DNA from: Robertmurraya korlensis
Lineage (GTDB): Bacteria; Bacillota; Bacilli; Bacillales; Cytobacillaceae
DNA length: 64,000 nt
Reading direction: 5' to 3'
Assembly: GCF_023715225.1 (NCBI RefSeq)
Contig: NZ_JAMBNS010000010.1
Location: 146,353 to 210,352 of the forward strand
The notes under the pieces were generated by a model. The model worked only from the letters and a program-made list of their open reading frames with translations. It had not been told where the DNA came from and made no database searches. Both the position numbers and the translations under genes were made by a program. The stretch's first letter is position 1, and each line of letters begins with the position of its first letter. This document shows positions 24,863 to 33,038 of the stretch, in pieces.

Positions 24863-26152
24863 CTATTTGATTTGGAAGTAATTGTTTAACTCTGGATATC
24901 TTATCGTTACATCTTTTAATAATTTGATTGCTACAGGTTTCTGATCTAATTTAATCAATGTTGAAATTCTCCAACCAAAATAGAAGTACAATCTTGTGAG
25001 TAACCATTTATTTAATTCAAAGGTTTTATAGCTTTTAAAAACAGCTAAATTCCTTAACTTTTCTAACTCATCTACTGTTGTATAGTCATACTCAACAGGC
25101 ATATTATAGCTAATACTATTTTGATGCTCTCTGTAAACTGCCACTTTATCCTTAACAAAAGCAACATCTCCTATTAACATTAGCTTTAACGAAAGAAACA
25201 GATCTTTAGACTTTGTTTCTTCTGTCATACAATTTAATGCCAATGCCTTATCTCTATCAAAGACAGAAGTTAGCACTCCAGTAATGTGTTTAAAATCCCC
25301 TGTTTCATAATTAATAAAATATTCCCGTCCGTCTGTTATTTCTGGGAGTTGGTAATTAGTTTCTCTAAACTCACCAGTAATTTCATTTTTTATATAGCAA
25401 TTAGCCCATACAAGAGAAACTGACTTGTTTCTTTTAAAAATGTCTATCACCATTGAGATATAATCACTTTTAACCAAATAATCATCATGGTTTAGAATCA
25501 TTACATATTTTGCCTGACAATGATTATATAATGCATCTTGAGAATTGATACCAGGGCCCATATTCTCTTCTCTTCTAATATATCTAAGTTTAGAATGTTG
25601 CGAGTATGCCTTCATCATTTCGTCTGTTCCGTCTGTCGAATTGTCATCAGTAACAATTATTTCCAAATTGGAGTAATCTTGACATAGTACACTATCTATC
25701 GTTTCTTTTAAATAGTCCTTTTGATTATAAGTTGGAATAATTATGCTCACTAGAGGGTTATCATCTAGAAAGCCATTATTTGCAGAGTGAAAAATTCTGT
25801 TATAAACATCCAGAGTTTTATATTTAGCACTAATTTCACCCCTGAACTCCTCATCTCTTGAATAGGAAAAAGCATATCCATCATTTAAAGCTTCATCTAT
25901 TTTATTCCCGAGTTTTCCAAAACAATAGGCCAAGTTATAGTAATAATCTGCATTTTCCTTGTCTCTATCCAAAGCTTGTTCAAAACATCCTTTTGCAGCA
26001 GAGAACTCTCCAATCTTCGAACAAAGTATTCCCCTCAAATTCCAAAATTCAGCAAAATCAATAAGGTCTTCTTCATTTGAAACTATTAGGTTATACGCCT
26101 CTTCTATGTTTTCCTCTAATATATAGCCTTCAATTTGTTTAAGAACATACAT
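24863..26152 (-). CDS. TPR-glycosyltransferase family 2 fusion
   Basis: 429-residue protein. Residues about 1-105 are TPR-like helices (EFWNLRGILCSKIGEFSAAKGCFEQAL; DYYYNLAYCFGKLGNKIDEAL). From about 134 a GT-A domain begins (PLVSIIIPTYNQKDYLKETI; VTDDNSTDGT; metal-binding DHD in ILNHDDYLV). A C-terminal helical part follows. Likely transfers a sugar in flagellin glycan synthesis; TPRs may hold the protein substrate. Middle gene of the operon. Confidence 0.85.
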   Translation of the reverse strand: MYVLKQIEGYILEENIEEAYNLIVSNEEDLIDFAEFWNLRGILCSKIGEFSAAKGCFEQALDRDKENADYYYNLAYCFGKLGNKIDEALNDGYAFSYSRDEEFRGEISAKYKTLDVYNRIFHSANNGFLDDNPLVSIIIPTYNQKDYLKETIDSVLCQDYSNLEIIVTDDNSTDGTDEMMKAYSQHSKLRYIRREENMGPGINSQDALYNHCQAKYVMILNHDDYLVKSDYISMVIDIFKRNKSVSLVWANCYIKNEITGEFRETNYQLPEITDGREYFINYETGDFKHITGVLTSVFDRDKALALNCMTEETKSKDLFLSLKLMLIGDVAFVKDKVAVYREHQNSISYNMPVEYDYTTVDELEKLRNLAVFKSYKTFELNKWLLTRLYFYFGWRISTLIKLDQKPVAIKLLKDVTIRYPELNNYFQIK

Positions 26153-26196
26153 GCTAGAAATTCCCTCTCTCTACTCTTTGGTGATTATATAAAATA

Positions 26197-27255
26197 CTAT
26201 TTAAATAACTGAGATAATCTATACGTTGCAGGAGCATATCCATCATGCTCAGCTATTTGATAATAATACGATGCTTTTTCTGTTTCACCTATAACCTCAT
26301 AAAAAACTCCCAGATTAAATGCAGCAAGAAAGCTACTGGTACCCTGTAAGTATTCAATATGATCCCTAGACCCTATTGTTAGACATGTTTGAAAGCATCT
26401 TTCAATTTCACGAATATACTGAGGAAGGATTTGTGGATTTTTCAAACAGAAGTCAAGGTAAAACAATCCTTTAGCAAAATGGAAATCACTTACATTCTGA
26501 AGAAGCAAGTCATTTTCTCCAATGATTTTTAGAACCGTATCACCCATGACTTCCTTACCACTGTAAAGTAATTCAACAACCAACTCGCCATAATAAGGAC
26601 TGCTTGAGTTAACAAACTTGTAAGCTTTTAATAGACATACGTAAGATGCCTTGAAGTCCTTTTTAATACGATACTCTTTCCCGAGTTGATATAAATAATA
26701 AGAATCAGAAGGATTATATTCTAACTGTCTAATCAACATTGGAATGTTTCTATTCCCCTTATTTGTATCAAGGTATCCGATATGTTTAACAACAATTCCA
26801 GTATCCTCTTTAGTTAAACTTCCATTTAACTGTTCATGAATAATCCCACTATATCGACATTCTCTTGGAAAAAACCGAGTAACGTAATTTTTAGACTGGA
26901 GGACTTGGTTTTCTTGTCTAAAGTCACTTATAACTTGTATTGTCCCTAATTTCCTTTGTCCAACAATGGTCTCAAGATAATCTCGGTTTCCATGAATAAT
27001 GAATTCATCTGCATCTAATGTTAAGCAATAATCCCCACTAGTTTTTTCAATAGCAAAATTTCGGGCTTCTGAGAAATCATCTCTCCATTCTAAATGGTAT
27101 AAAGAAACTTTCGGATATTCTTGTATTAACTCTACTGTGCGGTCGGTCGAGCCCGTATCTACAATAACCATTTCATCCACTATGTCTCTAACGCTATCAA
27201 GGCAACGAATAATGTTTTTTTCCTCATTCTTCACAATCATCGCTAAGGATATCAT
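26197..27255 (-). CDS. Glycosyltransferase family 2 with C-terminal TPR-like helices
   Basis: 352 residues. The N-terminal GT-A domain is of the protein-glycosylating SunS-like type: ISLAMIVKNEEKNIIRCL, VDTGSTDRTVELI, WRDDFSEARNFAI, and the metal motif TLDADEF (about 81). The C-terminal half (about 180-352) is helical repeat sequence ending YYQIAEHDGYAPATYRLSQL. It is a clear paralogue of the next gene upstream. Probably acts on flagellin; partner genes support this, no direct proof. Confidence 0.86.
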   Translation of the reverse strand: MISLAMIVKNEEKNIIRCLDSVRDIVDEMVIVDTGSTDRTVELIQEYPKVSLYHLEWRDDFSEARNFAIEKTSGDYCLTLDADEFIIHGNRDYLETIVGQRKLGTIQVISDFRQENQVLQSKNYVTRFFPRECRYSGIIHEQLNGSLTKEDTGIVVKHIGYLDTNKGNRNIPMLIRQLEYNPSDSYYLYQLGKEYRIKKDFKASYVCLLKAYKFVNSSSPYYGELVVELLYSGKEVMGDTVLKIIGENDLLLQNVSDFHFAKGLFYLDFCLKNPQILPQYIREIERCFQTCLTIGSRDHIEYLQGTSSFLAAFNLGVFYEVIGETEKASYYYQIAEHDGYAPATYRLSQLFK

Positions 27256-27276
27256 ACCTACAACCCCGTTCTAACA

Positions 27277-29178
27277 TTAGAAATATAAACTTTCATTAAA
27301 TACTGTTTTTGCTTGGAGCAAAATTCCCCTCAATAAATCTTCATTATCTGTAGTTTCTATAATTAACTTATAAAACCTAAAATCTTCAGGGTAAATGGAC
27401 ATAGCATATTTACTTACATTAATAGCGTTGTCTATTAAGTTTGTTTCAACTAAACTATTTGCAATATTTAAAAAGTCTTCCTTCTCAAGTAAGTTCCAAT
27501 CAACCTGTTCATATAAGTGTAAAGCCTCTGCTTTATACCCAAAACTAAATAATACAGCCCCTGTCTTTGCCTTACACATCTGGCTTAATTTCGAAACATG
27601 ACCTAGTAGAATATCAATAAGACCAAGTTTTTTGTAGTTGAGAAGAATAGTCAAGACACTTACGAATAGTTCTTCATTAATTTCTTCTACCTCCGCACTT
27701 TTCATTAAACAATTAAATTCTCCCACCTCTTTATCATTGTGCAAGTAATTTTGTATGCCTTCACTATATTTAAAAGGAGGTTTATTTCTAATTAAGTCTA
27801 AGTCAACAATATTAATCCAATTTATCCTTCTTAATTCAGCAATTATCTCAATGTTTAGTAGATGCAAGTTAGTTGTTTCACTTCCAACTTCATCACTAAG
27901 AGCAATCATTTTGTATTCACAAGCGGTGTAAAAGTTACCATACTCCTGTTTATAATTTTCCAATAACATCAGCGCGAGTTCTGCATTACCTACATAAATT
28001 GCCCCTTTTGCATATGCTAAAGTGGTACTCTTATTAATTAACTCTTTAGTTTCTAGAAAATCTTTAATTTCCTGATTATTATGGAATTTTGTAAGTATAT
28101 ATATTATTTTTGTAATACTTTCATCACAGTACTTATTTATATTTAAGACACTTACGAAGTGAAAGATAGACTTTTGATAGTTCTCTTCATATAAATAGAT
28201 AGCTCCAAGCCTTCTGTGAGGAAGCTGATCTTTTAAATCAGGTCTTAAAACGATGTGGGTCAATGCATCATTATTAATAACTTCTTGAAAAGCCTTCTTT
28301 GCATCATCTAATTGACCTCTTAAGTAGAAGATTTCACCTCGTAGAAAAGGAAACTCCGGTGAAGTTTGATATATAGATTCTGCATCTCTAATAACATTTA
28401 AAGCTTCGTTATACCTTTTTAATTGCATCAGACAAATAACTATTTGAACTAGTGTTGTTGACACCCAAGATAGTCTAAAATCTCTCTTCTGTTTATACGC
28501 CTTCAGATAGCAATCAAGTGCTTTTGAAAACTCTCCTATAGAATAGTACTCGTTACCAAAATTAAAATAATCGAATGCATTAGTAACGCCCATCTCCATT
28601 TCTTGCTCAAGAAGTTCTTTATTTCGCTTATTTTTGTCCTTTTCTTGTACAGTGTGTTTTATGTATCCAGAATGGAAGATGAGTAAATTAGATATACCTA
28701 TATTTAGCTCCTTACCGTGTAGATGCATAAATTGCTCATGAATCTTGCGATAGTACTTGATATCACCATTATTTTTATAAATACGATCATGAAAATTCTG
28801 AACGAGATTCTCACCAAAACTACCAGTGAAATTTAAAATTTTCGCTGTATACGCATCATAGGTTTCTCCATTTGTACGAAGTTGTTCAACAAATAGATTA
28901 AAGTTATCTTCATCTACGTATTCATCTGCATCCAATACTAAAATCCATTCTCCACTTGCTTTTGATGATGCAAAATTTCTTGCCTCGGAAAAATCATCTA
29001 CCCATTTAAAATCATAAATATTAGAAGTATAATTACTAACTATCTCCTTTGTACGGTCTGTTGATCCAGTATCAACTACAATGACTTCATCTACTAGATG
29101 CGAGACAGTCGATAAACACCGCTCAATAACTTTTTCTTCATTTTTTACTATCATACAAAGCGAAAGAAATTTATCCAC
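27277..29178 (-). CDS. Large glycosyltransferase family 2-TPR protein
   Basis: 633 residues. GT-A domain about 1-230 with FLSLCMIVKNEEKVIERCL, VDTGSTDRTKEIV, WVDDFSEARNFAS and VLDADEY (metal site about 82). From about 200 onward come many TPR-like helical repeats (FNFGNEYYSIGEFSKALDCYLKAY; RLGAIYLYEENYQKSIFHF). This GT-TPR layout occurs in protein O-glycosyltransferases. First gene of the six-gene operon. It starts about 30 bases behind the flagellin terminator with no visible promoter between, so expression probably depends on read-through from the flagellin gene. Confidence 0.87.
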   Translation of the reverse strand: MDKFLSLCMIVKNEEKVIERCLSTVSHLVDEVIVVDTGSTDRTKEIVSNYTSNIYDFKWVDDFSEARNFASSKASGEWILVLDADEYVDEDNFNLFVEQLRTNGETYDAYTAKILNFTGSFGENLVQNFHDRIYKNNGDIKYYRKIHEQFMHLHGKELNIGISNLLIFHSGYIKHTVQEKDKNKRNKELLEQEMEMGVTNAFDYFNFGNEYYSIGEFSKALDCYLKAYKQKRDFRLSWVSTTLVQIVICLMQLKRYNEALNVIRDAESIYQTSPEFPFLRGEIFYLRGQLDDAKKAFQEVINNDALTHIVLRPDLKDQLPHRRLGAIYLYEENYQKSIFHFVSVLNINKYCDESITKIIYILTKFHNNQEIKDFLETKELINKSTTLAYAKGAIYVGNAELALMLLENYKQEYGNFYTACEYKMIALSDEVGSETTNLHLLNIEIIAELRRINWINIVDLDLIRNKPPFKYSEGIQNYLHNDKEVGEFNCLMKSAEVEEINEELFVSVLTILLNYKKLGLIDILLGHVSKLSQMCKAKTGAVLFSFGYKAEALHLYEQVDWNLLEKEDFLNIANSLVETNLIDNAINVSKYAMSIYPEDFRFYKLIIETTDNEDLLRGILLQAKTVFNESLYF

Positions 29179-29205
29179 ACTTATCCCCCTATTTTTTAAC
29201 TTTTA

Positions 29206-29245
29206 ACAAAAAATCGTGCTTATTCTAAATAAGCACGATATATTT
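29206..29245 (-). terminator. Terminator after the first flagellin gene
   Basis: Perfect 11-base stem ATCGTGCTTAT/ATAAGCACGAT, five-base loop, T-run on the minus strand (A-run on +). Transcription that escapes it would enter the glycosylation operon. Confidence 0.9.
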
Positions 29246-29267
29246 TTTCATTTAGTTATATTATTGC

Positions 29268-30083
29268 TTATCGAAGTAATTGTAATACACCTTGAGGTTG
29301 TTGATTAGCTTGAGCAAGCATTGCTTGAGCAGCTTGTGAAAGAATTGAATTCTTAGTTTGTGACATCATTTCTTTCGCCATATCAACGTCACGTACACGT
29401 GATTCAGCAGCAGTCAAGTTTTCTTGAGATGTGCTAAGGTTGTTGATTGTGTGCTCTAAACGGTTTTGGTATGCACCAAGCTTTGAACGTTCACTTGAAA
29501 CTGCAGCGATAGCTGTGTCTAGAGCTGCAATAGAAGAACTCGCTGCTGAGTTGCTTCCTACTGAAATTGTAGTACCACCAATTGATAATCCAGTAGTATT
29601 CATGGAACTAATAGAAAGATTTATTGTTTGGTTTGCATTCGCACCGATTTGGAATGTACCCGAGAAGTTTCCACCTAAAAGATTTTGTGTGTTGAACTCA
29701 GTTGTCGTTGCAATACGGTCGATTTCAGACATTAATTGGTTTAACTCGTCTTGGATCGCTGTACGGTCAGCAGTTACGTTGGTATCATTTCCGCCTTGTA
29801 CTGCTAGTTCACGCATACGTTGTAAGATAGCGTGTGTTTCGTTTAACGCACCTTCAGCTGTTTGAATTAGAGAAATACCATCTTGTGAGTTCTTTCCAGC
29901 CATTTCTAATCCACGGATTTGTCCACGCATTTTTTCAGAGATTGCTAGACCTGCTGCATCGTCTCCAGCACGGTTGATACGTTGACCTGAAGATAACTTC
30001 TCCATTGACTTAGATTGTGCGTTTGTTGCAGAGTTTAACTTGTTGTATGTGTTAAGAGCTGCGATATTGTGGTTAATTCTCAT
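29268..30083 (-). CDS. hag: Flagellin (copy 1)
   Basis: Filament subunit of 271 residues, the short form with conserved D0/D1 helices (MRINHNIAALNTYNKL; AAGLAISEKMRGQIRGL; C-terminal MLAQANQQPQGVLQLLR) and a very small central part. A longer ORF begins at 30128 but the ATG at 30083 has AAGGAGGAAGG in front and matches the family start. It differs from copies 2 and 3 at a few central positions (SISSMNTTGLSIGGTTISVGSNSAA). It has its own sigma-D promoter and leader hairpin. Confidence 0.97.
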   Translation of the reverse strand: MRINHNIAALNTYNKLNSATNAQSKSMEKLSSGQRINRAGDDAAGLAISEKMRGQIRGLEMAGKNSQDGISLIQTAEGALNETHAILQRMRELAVQGGNDTNVTADRTAIQDELNQLMSEIDRIATTTEFNTQNLLGGNFSGTFQIGANANQTINLSISSMNTTGLSIGGTTISVGSNSAASSSIAALDTAIAAVSSERSKLGAYQNRLEHTINNLSTSQENLTAAESRVRDVDMAKEMMSQTKNSILSQAAQAMLAQANQQPQGVLQLLR

Positions 30084-30108
30084 TTTTCCTTCCTCCTTGA
30101 ATTTTGTA

Positions 30109-30126
30109 GTCCTCTTCCTTGAGAAC
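30109..30126 (-). promoter_or_regulatory. Candidate CsrA-binding hairpin in flagellin 1 leader
   Basis: On the minus strand GTTCTC-AAGGAA-GAGGAC: six pairs closing a loop with GGA. A second GGA lies in the Shine-Dalgarno sequence 16 bases on, the two-site layout known for B. subtilis hag. Confidence 0.72.
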
Positions 30127-30157
30127 ATTTTTTTGAAATACTTTACCTTACAATATT

Positions 30158-30184
30158 ATTATCGGAAAACAGACCTGAAATTTA
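30158..30184 (-). promoter_or_regulatory. Sigma-D promoter of flagellin 1
   Basis: On the minus strand TAAA (30181-30184), 15 bases, CCGATAAT (30158-30165). Confidence 0.85.
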
Positions 30185-30287
30185 ATAGTTTATGAGAAAA
30201 AAATAATATTCTTTACTAATTTATAGAGAATCTATTCTTACAGGGTGAAAGAGATACTTATTAAACAAGTAACGTACTATAAATATA

Positions 30288-30319
30288 TATAAAAGCCGCG
30301 TCAGTACTTGAGACGCGAC
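30288..30319 (-). terminator. Terminator after flagellin copy 2
   Basis: Eight-pair GC-rich stem GTCGCGTC/GACGCGGC, nine-base loop, then TTTTATAT on the minus strand, in the gap between copies 1 and 2. Confidence 0.88.
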
Positions 30320-30332
30320 TTTTTTTAAAATA

Positions 30333-31148
30333 TTAACGAAGTAATTGTAAAACACCCTGTGGCTGTTGGTTAGCTTGAGCAAGCATTGCTTGAGCAGCTT
30401 GTGAAAGAATTGAATTCTTAGTTTGTGACATCATTTCTTTCGCCATATCAACGTCACGTACACGTGATTCAGCAGCAGTCAAGTTTTCTTGAGACGTGCT
30501 AAGGTTGTTGATTGTGTGCTCTAAACGGTTTTGGTATGCACCAAGCTTTGAACGCTCGCTTGAAACTGCTGCGATAGCTGTATCAAGAGCTGCGATTGAA
30601 GAGCTTGCTGATGCGTTACTTCCAACAGAGATAGCTGTTCCTCCGATTGATAATCCAGAAGTATTCATAGAGTTAATTGAAAGATTAATCGTTTGGTTTG
30701 CATTCGCACCAATTTGGAATGTACCCGAGAAGTTTCCACCTAAAAGGTTCTGTGTATTAAACTCAGTTGTAGTTGCAATACGATCGATTTCAGACATTAA
30801 TTGGTTTAACTCATCTTGGATCGCTGTACGATCAGCAGTTACGTTTGTGTCGTTTCCACCTTGTACTGCTAGTTCACGCATACGTTGTAGGATAGCGTGA
30901 GTTTCGTTTAAAGCACCTTCAGCTGTTTGAATTAGAGAGATTCCGTCTTGTGAATTCTTTCCGGCCATTTCTAATCCACGGATTTGTCCACGCATTTTTT
31001 CAGAGATTGCTAGACCTGCTGCATCGTCTCCAGCACGGTTAATACGTTGACCTGAAGATAACTTCTCCATTGATTTAGATTGTGCGTTTGTTGCAGAATT
31101 TAACTTGTTGTAAGTGTTAAGAGCTGCAATATTGTGATTAATTCTCAT
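30333..31148 (-). CDS. hag: Flagellin (copy 2)
   Basis: 271-residue flagellin, identical to copy 3 except for one residue (GGNFSG here, GGSFSG there) and to copy 1 over nearly all of its length. Same D0/D1 layout without a large D2/D3. AAGGAGG ribosome site before the ATG, own sigma-D promoter, own leader hairpin and own terminator. Three such genes in tandem indicate recent duplication or gene conversion. Confidence 0.97.
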   Translation of the reverse strand: MRINHNIAALNTYNKLNSATNAQSKSMEKLSSGQRINRAGDDAAGLAISEKMRGQIRGLEMAGKNSQDGISLIQTAEGALNETHAILQRMRELAVQGGNDTNVTADRTAIQDELNQLMSEIDRIATTTEFNTQNLLGGNFSGTFQIGANANQTINLSINSMNTSGLSIGGTAISVGSNASASSSIAALDTAIAAVSSERSKLGAYQNRLEHTINNLSTSQENLTAAESRVRDVDMAKEMMSQTKNSILSQAAQAMLAQANQQPQGVLQLLR

Positions 31149-31172
31149 TGTTTTTTCCTCCTTGAGTTGTCA

Positions 31173-31190
31173 GTCCTCTTCCTTGAGAAC
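31173..31190 (-). promoter_or_regulatory. Candidate CsrA-binding hairpin in flagellin 2 leader
   Basis: Same 18 bases as in the copy 1 leader: GTTCTC-AAGGAA-GAGGAC, GGA exposed in the loop, Shine-Dalgarno GGA downstream. Confidence 0.72.
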
Positions 31191-31244
31191 AAAAATATTG
31201 AAAGAGCATCATTGGTTCTGATTCTCTCTGATTGTTACACTATA

Positions 31245-31271
31245 ATTATCGGAAGGTTTTATTGATATTTA
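31245..31271 (-). promoter_or_regulatory. Sigma-D promoter of flagellin 2
   Basis: On the minus strand TAAA (31268-31271), 15 bases, CCGATAAT (31245-31252). Confidence 0.85.
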
Positions 31272-31315
31272 ATAGTTTTTTATATATTTTTATATTTTTT
31301 TTTTTTATTTTTACA

Positions 31316-31348
31316 ATAAAAAAGCACCTACTATGTAGATGCTTTTTC
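31316..31348 (-). terminator. Terminator after flagellin copy 3
   Basis: Stem AAAAAGCATCTAC/GTAGGTGCTTTTT with a three-base loop and one wobble pair, T-run on the minus strand. Confidence 0.86.
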
Positions 31349-31367
31349 GAGATAGAAGTATGTGTAA

Positions 31368-32183
31368 TTAACGAAGTAATTGTAACACACCTTGTGGCTG
31401 TTGGTTAGCTTGAGCAAGCATTGCTTGAGCAGCTTGTGAAAGAATTGAATTCTTAGTTTGTGACATCATTTCTTTCGCCATATCAACGTCACGTACACGT
31501 GATTCAGCAGCAGTCAAGTTTTCTTGAGACGTGCTAAGGTTGTTGATTGTGTGCTCTAAACGGTTTTGGTATGCACCAAGCTTTGAACGCTCGCTTGAAA
31601 CTGCTGCGATAGCTGTATCAAGAGCTGCGATTGAAGAGCTTGCTGATGCGTTACTTCCAACAGAGATAGCTGTTCCTCCGATTGATAATCCAGAAGTATT
31701 CATAGAGTTGATTGAAAGATTAATCGTTTGGTTTGCGTTAGCACCAATCTGGAATGTTCCAGAGAAGCTTCCACCTAATAGGTTTTGTGTATTGAACTCA
31801 GTTGTAGTAGCAATACGATCGATTTCAGACATTAATTGGTTTAACTCGTCTTGGATCGCTGTACGGTCAGCTGTTACGTTTGTATCGTTTCCGCCTTGTA
31901 CTGCTAGTTCACGCATACGTTGTAGGATTGCATGTGTTTCGTTTAATGCACCTTCAGCTGTTTGAATTAGAGAGATTCCATCTTGCGAGTTCTTTCCAGC
32001 CATTTCTAATCCACGGATTTGTCCACGCATTTTTTCAGAGATTGCTAGACCTGCTGCATCGTCTCCAGCACGGTTAATACGTTGACCTGAAGATAACTTC
32101 TCCATTGATTTAGATTGTGCATTTGTTGCAGAATTTAACTTGTTGTATGTGTTAAGAGCTGCGATATTGTGATTAATTCTCAT
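31368..32183 (-). CDS. hag: Flagellin (copy 3)
   Basis: 271-residue flagellin, one residue different from copy 2. Nearest to csrA, so probably the positional equivalent of B. subtilis hag. CTCCTT (AAGGAGG on the coding strand) precedes the ATG. Sigma-D promoter and a leader hairpin with an even stronger CsrA-type match are upstream. Confidence 0.97.
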   Translation of the reverse strand: MRINHNIAALNTYNKLNSATNAQSKSMEKLSSGQRINRAGDDAAGLAISEKMRGQIRGLEMAGKNSQDGISLIQTAEGALNETHAILQRMRELAVQGGNDTNVTADRTAIQDELNQLMSEIDRIATTTEFNTQNLLGGSFSGTFQIGANANQTINLSINSMNTSGLSIGGTAISVGSNASASSSIAALDTAIAAVSSERSKLGAYQNRLEHTINNLSTSQENLTAAESRVRDVDMAKEMMSQTKNSILSQAAQAMLAQANQQPQGVLQLLR

Positions 32184-32207
32184 TTTTAATTTCCTCCTTG
32201 AATGTTG

Positions 32208-32227
32208 AGTTCACTTCCTTGTGAACT
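32208..32227 (-). promoter_or_regulatory. Candidate CsrA-binding hairpin in flagellin 3 leader
   Basis: On the minus strand AGTTCAC-AAGGAA-GTGAACT. The stem differs from the other two leaders at paired positions (TCTC/GAGG versus TCAC/GTGA) but still pairs, while the AAGGA loop is kept. CACAAGGAAGTG is close to the CsrA consensus ACARGGAUG. Confidence 0.8.
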
Positions 32228-32292
32228 ATTATTTTTTAATAGAAAAAGCATCAAGGTCGGCCGCCCTTTTTCTTTTTCACCCTTACACTAGT

Positions 32293-32319
32293 ATTATCGG
32301 AACATAAGAAATAAGTTTA
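32293..32319 (-). promoter_or_regulatory. Sigma-D promoter of flagellin 3
   Basis: On the minus strand TAAA (32316-32319), 15 bases, CCGATAAT (32293-32300). Confidence 0.86.
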
Positions 32320-32341
32320 ATAGTTTTTTAAAATTTTTTTA

Positions 32342-32374
32342 AAAAAATAAAAACCCCTAAAGCTTTAGGAGTTT
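32342..32374 (-). terminator. Terminator of csrA
   Basis: Twelve-base stem AAACTCCTAAAG/CTTTAGGGGTTT with one wobble and virtually no loop beyond its centre, followed by TTTTATTTTTTT on the minus strand; it abuts the csrA stop codon. Confidence 0.85.
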
Positions 32375-32592
32375 CATTTCTTTTTTAAGATGTTAATTAG
32401 ATCTCCTTGAACAGCAGATGCCTGAACATTCTCATTTGTGATCTGGAGAAGTAATTCTTTCCTTAGGATTTCTAGATTTTTCGGTGCATTGATGCCTATC
32501 TTAATATGATCATTCTTAACTGAAAGAATGGTGATTTCAATATCGTCGCCAATCTTAATTGATTCGCCTGATTTCCTTGTCAAAACAAGCAT
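32374..32592 (-). CDS. csrA: Translational regulator CsrA
   Basis: Small RNA-binding dimer that represses flagellin translation by covering the hag ribosome site. 72 residues starting MLVLTRKSGESIKIGDDIEI, with the KIGINAPKNLEILRKEL motif (the RNA-contacting Leu4/Arg44 region is intact). It lies immediately downstream of fliW and upstream of the flagellins, the B. subtilis order. Confidence 0.97.
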   Translation of the reverse strand: MLVLTRKSGESIKIGDDIEITILSVKNDHIKIGINAPKNLEILRKELLLQITNENVQASAVQGDLINILKKK

Positions 32593-32597
32593 CTATT

Positions 32598-33026
32598 TCA
32601 CCTCTTGTTCATAATATTATGCCGAGTAGTGTAGGTATCAATATTAAGAATAACTTGTTTACCTCTCTTATTCTTTAAATTAATTATTACCGGTGCTTGA
32701 AGGTTCGCGGTTGTCTTCTCAAAAGGGTCATGAACAGTTAATATACTATAAACAGCAATATCCTCTGGAGAGTGAATAGCTAATTTTTCAATAGTTGTCT
32801 CATCTAATGTGAAATCATAGTTAGGAAAATACTGAAAGGGATTGATCAATACAAATGCTAATTCAAAAGTCTTTACTGATTGAAGAATCATAAATGTATC
32901 ATCTGCCTCTAAGGGAATGATGACAAACTGCTTTTCATCCGGGAATCCAGGTATTCCCTTTGGAAAATGCAATACCTCTCCATCAGAGGTTTCATATTCT
33001 CCATGATACTTCGTATTTATAATCAT
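32598..33026 (-). CDS. fliW: Flagellar assembly factor FliW
   Basis: Protein antagonist of CsrA that also binds flagellin. When flagellin is exported, FliW is freed and relieves CsrA repression. 142 residues, with FPKGIPGFPDEKQFVIIPLE and LINPFQYFPNYDF typical of the family. The gene is five bases upstream of csrA, so the two regulators are co-made. Confidence 0.96.
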   Translation of the reverse strand: MIINTKYHGEYETSDGEVLHFPKGIPGFPDEKQFVIIPLEADDTFMILQSVKTFELAFVLINPFQYFPNYDFTLDETTIEKLAIHSPEDIAVYSILTVHDPFEKTTANLQAPVIINLKNKRGKQVILNIDTYTTRHNIMNKR

Positions 33027-33038
33027 CTAATCATTCCT

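Noticed and set aside
30295..30319. GC-rich hairpin between flagellin copies 1 and 2 as a regulatory RNA
   Set aside because: Followed directly by a T-run behind a stop codon; a plain terminator explains it.
29431..31965. Long open frames on the + strand opposite all three flagellin genes (about 134-144 codons)
   Set aside because: They are mirror frames of conserved flagellin codons, lack ribosome sites and promoters, and repeat only because the flagellin genes do.
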